A program made the position numbers and the translations under genes. 64,000 nucleotides of DNA, from positions 40,727 through 104,726 of the forward strand of contig NZ_JAQTZS010000009.1 in the NCBI RefSeq assembly GCF_028687635.1, read 5' to 3'. Below, piece by piece: positions 45,649 through 53,405 of the stretch (the first letter of the stretch is position 1; each line of letters starts with the position of its first letter). The DNA comes from Malikia sp. (GTDB lineage Bacteria > Pseudomonadota > Gammaproteobacteria > Burkholderiales > Burkholderiaceae_C). The notes beneath the pieces are model-generated. The model worked only from the letters and a program-made list of their open reading frames with translations, was not told where the DNA came from and did not search any database.

Positions 45649-46092
45649 TCAGTGCAGCACGAACACCGGCAGCTTGCTGCGCGCGATGACCTTCTTGGTG
45701 TGCGAGCCGAACAGGAACTCGCCGACCGGGCCACGGCCATGGGTGACCATCACGATCATGTCGCAGCCCGCCTTGTCGGCCTCGTCGATGATGGCGTTGT
45801 CGATCCCGCCAGCAGTGCGGTGCACCCCCTGGAAGGGCACGCCCGCCTGGCTGGCCTGCTGCTCGAACCGGGCCAGCAGCTTGGCGGCATGGGCCTCGTT
45901 GCTGGCTTCATGCTGCTGCATGTGCTGGGCGAAGAGCTGGGCGTTGTGCGAGGTCTCGGACAGCGCCATCTCGGGCTCGACGACGAAGCCGGTGATGCGG
46001 GCGCCAAGCTGCTTGGCCAGCGCGATGCTGCCTTCCATGGCGCGGTGTGACAACTCGGAACCATCGACGGGGACGAACAGGTGCTGATACAT
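45649..46092 (-). CDS. Universal stress protein (UspA family)
   Basis: A 147-residue single-domain Usp: YQHLFVPVDGSELSHRAME at the start, and DMIVMVTHGRGPVGEFLFGSHTKKVIARSKLPVFVLH carrying the ATP-binding G-2x-G-9x-G(S/T) motif at the end. It is a cytosolic stress or nucleotide-binding protein. AGGAAACT precedes ATG 46092. Confidence 0.92.
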   Translation of the reverse strand: MYQHLFVPVDGSELSHRAMEGSIALAKQLGARITGFVVEPEMALSETSHNAQLFAQHMQQHEASNEAHAAKLLARFEQQASQAGVPFQGVHRTAGGIDNAIIDEADKAGCDMIVMVTHGRGPVGEFLFGSHTKKVIARSKLPVFVLH

Positions 46093-46227
46093 GGGGAGTT
46101 TCCTTTTGAAAAATAAAGGCGAAGTGACGGGATTCAATCCATTGTATCGATGACCACCGGGCTTGCGCATCCGTAGTATCACGATACTGCGCCAGCCTGC
46201 CCCAGAAGGCCGCGCCGAGCGAGCAGC

Positions 46228-47847
46228 TCACAGCACCACCACCTCGTTGCTGAAACCGTCCTCGACCCGCGAGCCGGCGCAGAGCACGGAATAGACCGAG
46301 CAGTCCAGGACTTCCTTCTGGATTTTCAGCTGGCTCGCGAACTCGGGCGACAGCGCGCAGTCGCCGTCCGAGATCATCAGCACATCGGCTTTCAGGTAGT
46401 CGGCCTGCCGGCGGATGATCTCCAGCGCCCGCCTGAGCGGCGATTCGAAATCGGTGCCGCCGCCGAATCCCTGCTGCAGGAATTTCAGCAGGCCGGCGGC
46501 ATCGTTGCGGCCGTCCATCGAGAACTCGCGGATCTCTCCGGCCGAGCCGAACAGCAGCAGGTGTAGCGAGCGGTCCTCCTGCTTCAGGATGCTGGCGATC
46601 GCCAGCAGCAGCGCCTTGGCTTTCAGAATCGGAGCCCCATGCATGCTGCCCGAGGTGTCGAGGCAGGCGACGACGGGGCCGGTGCGCTTGCGGCGGGTTT
46701 CGGTGGTTTCGCCATTGACCAGCCAGGTTCCGCTCAGCTCGTAGGTCAGCAGGTTTTTCTCCAGCAGGCGGGCGTAAAACAGGGTTTCGAGCGTCTCGTC
46801 TTCGAGATGGAGCAGTTCGCTCGGCAGCATGCGCATCAGGTCGTCGCTGCGGTGCGTGCCGTGCACCTCGCTGCGACTGGCCTGCGGGACCCTGGCCTGC
46901 TGCTTCCTTTGCTCCGAGATGTAGCCACGCCCCATCTGGCGCGCGAGCTCGCGGATACGCGCGTTGTTCCTCAGATGCTCGGCCAGCGCGGCGAATTCGT
47001 CGCTGCCGGCCTGCAGGTCGGCATGGGAGAAATCCGCACCGGGACAGGCCGCCAAAAAGCCCTTGACTTGCTCGTAGCGCTCGGAGATGTCGCCCAGCGT
47101 CCGGCTGAAGCCGCGCAGACGCTGACGGATCGGGTAGGGGATGACCTCGTCGGCGATCTCGGCCTCGTAGTCGCGCGCGGCTGCCAGTTCGGCGCGGATC
47201 TGTTCGATGCTGGCCGCGTTGAGCGGCAGCTGGCGGAAATGGTCCTCATGCGCCTGCCAGTCCGGCTCGGGCGGATCGTCTTGTTCGTCGTCGCTCCAGT
47301 CCCACAGCCGCCACTTGGTCGCGCCGAGCTGGTCGCGGGCCGCGCGCTTGAGCACGGCCATCGTCGGCTCCCAGGTCTCGTCCGGCAGCATGGACAGCGC
47401 GCGGTCGAGCAGCGACGCCGATTCGGCCCGGCCCGCGACATCGACGCATCGGGTCGAGAACTGGTGGCAGTTCTTGATCACCAGACCGTAGAACGCGCGT
47501 TCGCCTAGATGGCTGGCGGCGCGACGCGCGACGGCGGAATGCCCGACCGCGCCGTCGCTGTCGCACGAGACATAGATCTTGCGTCCGAGTTGGCTCTTGG
47601 TCGTGAAGCTCGCGGGGCCGCTGAGGGAGACCGTGCTTTCGGCCAGGCCATCGACGACGATGTTGGAGATCTGGCCGTCGCCGACATGGATACCCGAATG
47701 CTCGACCATCAGCCACAGATCGCAATAGACGACGCTGCCGGGCACCGGCACCACCTTGGCGCGGAAAACGCTGTCGACGAAATACTTCAACGGCTTGAAG
47801 CCCAGCCGGACGGCGGCGGGCAGCAGTTGGGTCAGCCACGACATCAT
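46228..47847 (-). CDS. LRAT-like domain fused to ViaA-like VWA protein
   Basis: A 539-residue protein. Residues 33-140 match the permuted NlpC/P60 (LRAT) fold: VPGSVVYCDLWLMVEHSGIHVGDGQI with His50 and His54, and LVIKNCHQFSTRCV with a candidate nucleophile, Cys127. Residues 150-385 are helical and ViaA-like. Residues 390-539 form a von Willebrand A domain with an intact metal site: DTSGSM (Asp397, Ser399, Ser401), GGGTDFESP and ISDGD. It follows the RavA-like ATPase in the same operon after 13 bases, so the pair mirrors RavA-ViaA. E. coli ViaA has no LRAT domain. LRAT relatives are thiol acyltransferases, phospholipases or amidases; activity here is inferred. ATG 47844 is an alternative start. 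Confidence 0.85.
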   Translation of the reverse strand: MMSWLTQLLPAAVRLGFKPLKYFVDSVFRAKVVPVPGSVVYCDLWLMVEHSGIHVGDGQISNIVVDGLAESTVSLSGPASFTTKSQLGRKIYVSCDSDGAVGHSAVARRAASHLGERAFYGLVIKNCHQFSTRCVDVAGRAESASLLDRALSMLPDETWEPTMAVLKRAARDQLGATKWRLWDWSDDEQDDPPEPDWQAHEDHFRQLPLNAASIEQIRAELAAARDYEAEIADEVIPYPIRQRLRGFSRTLGDISERYEQVKGFLAACPGADFSHADLQAGSDEFAALAEHLRNNARIRELARQMGRGYISEQRKQQARVPQASRSEVHGTHRSDDLMRMLPSELLHLEDETLETLFYARLLEKNLLTYELSGTWLVNGETTETRRKRTGPVVACLDTSGSMHGAPILKAKALLLAIASILKQEDRSLHLLLFGSAGEIREFSMDGRNDAAGLLKFLQQGFGGGTDFESPLRRALEIIRRQADYLKADVLMISDGDCALSPEFASQLKIQKEVLDCSVYSVLCAGSRVEDGFSNEVVVL

Positions 47848-47860
47848 GGGTTCGACCCCT

Positions 47861-50146
47861 TCAGAGCCAGATGTTGGCGCGGACCTGCTGCGTCAGCAGG
47901 TCGGTCGTGGTCTGCTCAGACGCAGGCGCGGGCACCGCACTGACCGGCTTGGCGCCAACGCCGACCGAGCGCAGCGCCGGCCGGTCGTTCTGGGCGTCCC
48001 AGCACCAGATGTTGTCGAAGTCCCAGCCCAGCGTGTTCTCGAAATAGCGCTGCTTGAACAGGTCTGCGGCAACGGATTTGCCATCTTTGCCATTTCCGTC
48101 ATCAACACCCCTGTTGCTATCGGTTGAGACATTGCCTTTCAAAATAGATTCTTTATCATGATCGGAAACAATACGGGCCGGTAAAAAATCCTTTTTATCA
48201 GGAACAGCCTCGAAACTCAATCGGCCCACGGCGCAATTCATGATCTTGCTGCCTTTGGACACCATGGTAATACCAGAAAAATTCATATCTACCTCCAATG
48301 CACTCATAACAAAGCAACGCTGAACTACACTGCTTAAGAAATTCCTAGCAATCCCAGCTCCGTCATTAATAAATGCACGACCAACAGATGAAGCAAGCAT
48401 ACCAAAAATAGATAAAACACGAATAGATGGCATGCGCTTTATTTCCACAAGGCAATCATCAATAATGCAATCTTCAACCCTACCAAAAATTAAAAAACTC
48501 TCAGAAACACAACAAGATATATTACAACCCCATACGCCACCAAAAATTAACGACGACTTGGATATACAGGAATTTATGATGCAGCTTTTAGCCTCCCCTC
48601 CAATTAATGATGCATTTGATGCACAGGAGGTTATCACAGAATCTACAGCGTTTCCGTGAATCAACCAATCATGAGAAAAACAGTCTATCATTTTACTTCC
48701 GACTAAATCTCCAGCAATAAACTTACAATCTGATTCGCATTTCTTTATTTCACTTGATGCTACAGATACAGCAAACGCCAAACTTTTTAATACGATATTC
48801 TCAATCTTTGATCCATCTAAAATTTTATCGAAAAGAATATATGAGTCTGAACTAGAGCTCGATTTCAGCATTATCAAGTTTCCGCATCCATCATAATTTC
48901 CTTTGAAAACTATGTTTGGCCAAGTAGTCATCTTGGAATATTCGATATCAACAGTCTGCTTGAAGTGATAACCCTGCTGTCCAACTTCGGGACGGTCCAG
49001 GTCCATCAGGTGTTCAATCGTCTCGATCAGCAGCGGGTCCTGCGCGGTGCCGCTGCCCTTGAAGCCCTTGAGCACGACGCCCTGTCGGGCACCGACCGAC
49101 GCCAACGCGGATGAAGGCTTGAGCGCGACGGCGGTGTTGCGACCCGATGCCGGAACCAGCGTCTTGCCGTCGTCGGCCAGCTCATACGTCGGTGATTCGT
49201 TGGCAGCGCCGCCGAGTCGCGGCGCTTCTTCGCACAACACCTGGCGGCTAAAGCCCTGCAGCGTGCCCAGCACCAGATCGCGCACCTTGATCGCGTTGTC
49301 CTGGTGGTTCCACAGGCAGTCCTTGAGCAGGAAGACGTCGGACAGATCGACCTCGCGGCGGCCGTTGGTCACCGCCGAGACCCGCAGCAGCTTGACGACC
49401 TTCTTCAGGCGGCGATCCGACAGGCTTTCACGGCGGTCTTCCTTGAAGGCGTCCTTGTGCGCCATCCAGATGCGCTGCACCACCTGCACGATCTCGGCCG
49501 GGATCGTCACCCCCTCGGTCGCACGCCGGAGGCGTTCAAAGTCACCGGCGTCGAGCTGGCTGGCAGGGCTCAATTCGGGTTCCGCCGTGTGCTCGAACAG
49601 CAGAGGCAAGTTGTCGTCGCTGACGTAATCGACGAAGACACGCACCAGGAAGCGGTCGTACAGCGCGTTGAGTTCTTCCTGATCGGTCGGCAGTTCGTTC
49701 GATGCGGCAATCAGCGCCAGCAGCGGCACCTGTTGCCGCTCGGCGCCGTTGTGGTAAAGACGCTCGTTCAATATCGTCAGCAGCGCATTGAGGATGGACG
49801 AGCTGGCCTTGAAGATTTCATCCAGGAAGGCCATCCGCACCGTGGGCAGGTAGCCCGCTGTGTTGCGCTTGAAGCGGTCGGCCTTGAGTTCGCTGATCGA
49901 CAGCGGCCCGAAGATTTCCTCCGGCGTCGAGAACTTGGTCAGCAGGTATTCGAAATAGTCGTCGGCGGCGCCAGCCAGCGCATCGGCGATGCGGCGTGCA
50001 ATCAGGCTCTTGCCGGTGCCAGGCGGACCGATCAGCACCAGGTTTTCCCCGGACAGCACGGTCAGCAGGGCGGATTTCAGCGTGTGCTCGCGCTCGACCA
50101 GGCCGTGGTTGAGCTGACCGAGCAGGGTCTGGATTTTTTCTTTCAT
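47861..50146 (-). CDS. RavA-like MoxR AAA+ ATPase with C-terminal beta-helix
   Basis: A 761-residue protein. Residues 1-305 are a RavA-type MoxR ATPase: Walker A GPPGTGKS (40-47), FSTPEEIFGPLS, Walker B AFLDEI (106-111), sensor 1 AASNE (147-151), arginine region YDRFLVR and sensor 2 SDRRLKK. In place of the RavA LARA region there is a probable parallel beta-helix of the GLUG kind (about 360-725). It has repeats of 19-20 residues between 480 and 570 in which a Cys-Ile-Ile-x-x-Cys step alternates with Leu-Ile-x-Gly, and it ends GWDFDNIWCWD ... RPALRSVG. Codons for residues 395-690 (about 48079-48964) are AT-rich, unlike the ATPase part. A start at 50182 is possible; no clear ribosome site. Confidence 0.87.
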   Translation of the reverse strand: MKEKIQTLLGQLNHGLVEREHTLKSALLTVLSGENLVLIGPPGTGKSLIARRIADALAGAADDYFEYLLTKFSTPEEIFGPLSISELKADRFKRNTAGYLPTVRMAFLDEIFKASSSILNALLTILNERLYHNGAERQQVPLLALIAASNELPTDQEELNALYDRFLVRVFVDYVSDDNLPLLFEHTAEPELSPASQLDAGDFERLRRATEGVTIPAEIVQVVQRIWMAHKDAFKEDRRESLSDRRLKKVVKLLRVSAVTNGRREVDLSDVFLLKDCLWNHQDNAIKVRDLVLGTLQGFSRQVLCEEAPRLGGAANESPTYELADDGKTLVPASGRNTAVALKPSSALASVGARQGVVLKGFKGSGTAQDPLLIETIEHLMDLDRPEVGQQGYHFKQTVDIEYSKMTTWPNIVFKGNYDGCGNLIMLKSSSSSDSYILFDKILDGSKIENIVLKSLAFAVSVASSEIKKCESDCKFIAGDLVGSKMIDCFSHDWLIHGNAVDSVITSCASNASLIGGEAKSCIINSCISKSSLIFGGVWGCNISCCVSESFLIFGRVEDCIIDDCLVEIKRMPSIRVLSIFGMLASSVGRAFINDGAGIARNFLSSVVQRCFVMSALEVDMNFSGITMVSKGSKIMNCAVGRLSFEAVPDKKDFLPARIVSDHDKESILKGNVSTDSNRGVDDGNGKDGKSVAADLFKQRYFENTLGWDFDNIWCWDAQNDRPALRSVGVGAKPVSAVPAPASEQTTTDLLTQQVRANIWL

Positions 50147-50247
50147 CGAAGGGGGGCTTTCAAGACAGGGAAACAGCCCCATCGTAGCCCCGGCCGACGA
50201 CAGCTGGTGTCGTTTCGACTCAAGCTGTCACAGCGACACAGCTCTTG

Positions 50248-51489
50248 TCAGCGATCCGCATTCGCCAGCGCGACGAAATCGGCCTTCTCCATCAGCCACG
50301 AAAAGCCGAAGCCCGCCAGCAGGCCCCAGAAGGCCGCGCCGATGTTGAGCAGGCTGATGTCGGACACCGTCACCAGCAGGCTGATCAGCGCGCCGAGCGT
50401 GAAGCGGCCGCCACCAAAGGAGGCGACAAAAGCCCCCTGCAGCACGCGCAGCATGGCCAGGCCACCGAGCACCATGATGTAGGACTTGGGGGTGGCCAGC
50501 ATCAGGCCGGTGAAGGTCGGCGCCATCAGGCCGAACAGCACGCCAAAGCTGCCGAAGGTCAAGGCAGCCGTGTAGTGGCGACCACGCTCGCCCGAGGAGG
50601 TCAGCAGCGCATTGGTCGGTCCGGTCAGGCTGCTGCTGACCGCGCCGACGCTGGCGCTGAAGAAGGCCCCGATGCCGCAGGCGACCGCGATCGCGTTGAC
50701 CGGCGGCTCATGCTGGGTCGCCTTGAGCACCGCGACGCCCTGCCCGTTCTGCACCACCAGCACCGTGATGGCCAGCGGCACGACCAGCTCGACCAGCGCG
50801 CCGAGCGACCAGACCGGCGCCTGGATCAGGGGCTGGGCCAAGGCGAAGCTGCCCAGGCCCGAGCTGTCCAGGCGCCCGAGCAGCGCGATCGCCAGCGCCC
50901 CCACCAGCAGCGCGCCGATCAGCGGCGGCAAGCGCTTGCCCCAGACCGGCAGCGCCGACAGCGTGACGAAGGCGATCACCATCGGCGCGGCGATCGCGGC
51001 GTCGCTGTGCAGCGCGCGCACCAGGTCAAGGCCGAAGCGCAGGAAGACGCCGGCCACCATGCCCATCACGATCGGCATCGGCAGCGCCGACATCAGGCGC
51101 TTGACCCAGCCACTCAAACCCAGCAACAGCACCAGCAGGCTGGTGGCGTAGAAGGCGCCGATCACCTCGGCAAAGCTCAGGTGCTGCAGCGCCGGGCCGA
51201 CCAGCACGGTGCCGGGAATGGTCCAGGCAAAGCCCAGCGGCATGTGGTAGCGCCAGCTCATCGCGATGGTGAGCAGGCCGTTGACGAAGAAGACACCGAA
51301 GATCCAGGAGGCCAGCTCGGTCTGGCTCAGGCCACCGCGCGTGCCGACCGACAGGATGATCGCCACCGGCCCGGTGGCCGAGAAGATGAAGCCGATCAGG
51401 CCGTTGGCGAAATAGGCCGGACCGAAGTCGGCCAGGATCTGGCGCAGGCCGGGGCGGCGCGCGACAGCGGTTTCAAGGTGGGCAAGCAT
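50248..51489 (-). CDS. BenE-family transporter
   Basis: A 413-residue protein with about 12 membrane spans. YFANGLIGFIFSATGPVAIILSVG, GFAWTIPGTVLVGPAL and LVVQNGQGVAVLKATQHEPPVNAI match the BenE benzoate/H+ symporter family. The substrate is probably an aromatic acid but is not shown by the sequence; no catabolic genes are adjacent. MLAHLETAV was chosen as start. A LysR gene is divergently transcribed. Confidence 0.88.
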   Translation of the reverse strand: MLAHLETAVARRPGLRQILADFGPAYFANGLIGFIFSATGPVAIILSVGTRGGLSQTELASWIFGVFFVNGLLTIAMSWRYHMPLGFAWTIPGTVLVGPALQHLSFAEVIGAFYATSLLVLLLGLSGWVKRLMSALPMPIVMGMVAGVFLRFGLDLVRALHSDAAIAAPMVIAFVTLSALPVWGKRLPPLIGALLVGALAIALLGRLDSSGLGSFALAQPLIQAPVWSLGALVELVVPLAITVLVVQNGQGVAVLKATQHEPPVNAIAVACGIGAFFSASVGAVSSSLTGPTNALLTSSGERGRHYTAALTFGSFGVLFGLMAPTFTGLMLATPKSYIMVLGGLAMLRVLQGAFVASFGGGRFTLGALISLLVTVSDISLLNIGAAFWGLLAGFGFSWLMEKADFVALANADR

Positions 51490-51629
51490 GGGGGCAGTCT
51501 CGATAGTAGGTATCGCCGCGCGCCGACGGGTCAGGTCGAGCGAGTGGCTGGTGCTGCTGACAAGTATCACTGTTTATTTATATTTAATAATTAGCTTCAC
51601 AACAAAACACCGTTCACAGAAAATAAACA
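51490..51629. promoter_or_regulatory. Divergent benE-lysR control region
   Basis: 140 bases with an AT-rich core (TATTTATATTTAATAATTAG at 51573-51592) between two divergent genes, the normal site for LysR binding and both promoters. I did not fix a single T-N11-A box. Confidence 0.4.
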
Positions 51630-52538
51630 ATGGACCGCTTCCAGGCCATGCGCCTGTTCACCCGCATCGTCGAACTCGGCAGCTTCAGCGCCGCCGCCGC
51701 CCAGCTCGGCCTGACGCGCGCGGGCGCGACCCAGGGCATCCAGCAGCTGGAGGCGCGCCTGGGCGTGCGCCTGCTCGCGCGCACGACGCGCCAGGTCACG
51801 CCGACCCCCGACGGCCACGACTACTACCCGCGCTGCGTGGCGATCCTGGCCGACGTCGAGGACGCCGAGGCCTCGTTCTCGCTCGCGACCCGGGCGCCGC
51901 ATGGCCGCATCCGCATCGACCTGCCGGGCTCGCTGTGCCGGCTGGTGCTGATGCCGGCGCTGCCCACCTTCTGCGCGCATTACCCCGAGATCCGGGTCGA
52001 GCTCAGCGTCAGTGACCGCCAGATCGACCCGCTGCGCGAAGGCGTGGACTGCGTGCTGCGCATCGGCGAACTCGACGCCGACCTGCCGCTGGTCGCCAGG
52101 CGGCTGGCCACCCTGCCGCTGGTGACCTGCGCCAGCCGCGCCTACCTGGACCGCCACGGCCGCCCCGCCACGCTGGCGGATCTGCCGGGACACCAGGCGG
52201 TCGACAACCTGTCGGCCACCAGCGGCAAACCCTTCCCCTTCGAGTTCATCGTCGATGGCCGCATCGAGCGGCTCAGCCTGCCGGCGGGTGTCGCGGTCAA
52301 CGACGGCGGCGGCTTCGTGGCGGCCTGTGCCGCCGGGCTGGGGCTGATCCAGGTGCCGCTTTATCATGTCGAGCCGCAGCTGGAATCGGGCGAGTTCGAG
52401 GAGGTCCTGCCCGCCCACCGCCCGCCCGCCATGCCCTTGCACCTGCTCTACGCGCCCAACCGCCAGCCGGCGGCCAGGCTGCGCGCCTTCATCGACTGGG
52501 TGGCAGGCCTGTTCAGCCAGGCTGGCCGACCGGGCTGA
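51630..52538 (+). CDS. LysR-family transcriptional regulator
   Basis: A 302-residue regulator: helix-turn-helix in MDRFQAMRLFTRIVELGSFSAAAAQLGLTRAGATQGIQQLEARLGVRLLARTTR, and a periplasmic-binding-like effector domain from about 90. It most resembles the large subgroup that controls a divergent neighbour, here the BenE-like transporter. Confidence 0.92.
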   Translation: MDRFQAMRLFTRIVELGSFSAAAAQLGLTRAGATQGIQQLEARLGVRLLARTTRQVTPTPDGHDYYPRCVAILADVEDAEASFSLATRAPHGRIRIDLPGSLCRLVLMPALPTFCAHYPEIRVELSVSDRQIDPLREGVDCVLRIGELDADLPLVARRLATLPLVTCASRAYLDRHGRPATLADLPGHQAVDNLSATSGKPFPFEFIVDGRIERLSLPAGVAVNDGGGFVAACAAGLGLIQVPLYHVEPQLESGEFEEVLPAHRPPAMPLHLLYAPNRQPAARLRAFIDWVAGLFSQAGRPG

Positions 52539-52612
52539 TCCGGGCCTCCATTATCATTACGCCAACCTGCCGGGCCACCGCGCCTGTGCCGGCCCCTCAT
52601 ACCGGAGAAAAG

Positions 52613-53395
52613 ATGCCCTTGCCGCGCGCCCTGTCCCTGATGCTGCTCGCCCTGGGCATGGGGGCGGGTGCGCAGACGCTCGACGAGATCCAGAGCCGCG
52701 GGACCCTGAAGGTCTGCATCTGGCCCGACTATTTCGGCATCAGCTGGCGCAACCCGCACACCGGCATCATCCAGGGCCTGGACATCGACCTGTCGCAAGC
52801 GCTGGCCAGGGATCTGGGCGTGCGCCTGGAATATGTCGACACCGATTTCAGCCACGTGCTCGACGACCTCGAAGGCCACAGGTGCCAGCTCGCGATGATG
52901 GCGATGGGCATCACGCCCGAGCGCACGGGCCGGGTCAATTTCTCACAGCCCTACCTGCGCAGCGATGTCTACGCCATCACCACCCATGCCAACCGCTCGA
53001 TCCAGGGCTGGAATGACATCGACAAGCCTGGCCGGGTGGTCGTGGTGCTCAAAGGCACGCTGATGGAGCCGCTGATGCAGCGCACGCTGCAGCACGCGAC
53101 GCTGCGGATCGTGACGCGCCCGCAGGAGCGCGAGCGCGAAGTCGAATCAGGCCGGGCCGACGTCTTCATCGCCGACTACCCCTACGGCAAGCGCCTGCTG
53201 ATGAACAGCGACTGGGCGCGCCTGATCGCCCCCGAGCGCGAAGTCCAGCTCACCGACTACGCCTATGCGGTGCCCAAGGGAGACCCGCGCTGGCTGCAGC
53301 GCATCAACCAGTTCGTGTGGCAGATCAAGCGCGACGGCAGGCTGGTCCAGGCGGCTCGTGCGCACGACCTGCTGCCGATCATGGTCCGGGAATGA
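52613..53395 (+). CDS. Amino-acid-type periplasmic substrate-binding protein
   Basis: A 260-residue exported SBP_bac_3-type protein: signal peptide ending GAGA-QT, then TLDEIQSRGTLKVCIWPDYFGISWRNPHTGIIQGLDIDLSQALARDLG and MGITPERTGRVNFSQPYL. GGAG precedes ATG 52613. There are no ABC transporter genes beside it. Its stop lies 10 bases before a membrane GGDEF protein, so it may be a ligand sensor for that protein rather than an uptake component. Confidence 0.88.
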   Translation: MPLPRALSLMLLALGMGAGAQTLDEIQSRGTLKVCIWPDYFGISWRNPHTGIIQGLDIDLSQALARDLGVRLEYVDTDFSHVLDDLEGHRCQLAMMAMGITPERTGRVNFSQPYLRSDVYAITTHANRSIQGWNDIDKPGRVVVVLKGTLMEPLMQRTLQHATLRIVTRPQEREREVESGRADVFIADYPYGKRLLMNSDWARLIAPEREVQLTDYAYAVPKGDPRWLQRINQFVWQIKRDGRLVQAARAHDLLPIMVRE

Positions 53396-53405
53396 GGGGC
53401 ATGGT

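Noticed and set aside
43860..45740. 626-codon minus-strand frame opposite valS
   Set aside because: Antisense shadow of the synthetase, low-complexity translation, and it crosses the terminator at 45578.
50245..51594. 449-codon + strand frame opposite the BenE transporter
   Set aside because: The translation is Gln/Arg/Asp-rich with no hydrophobic pattern, while the minus strand gives a clean 12-span transporter.
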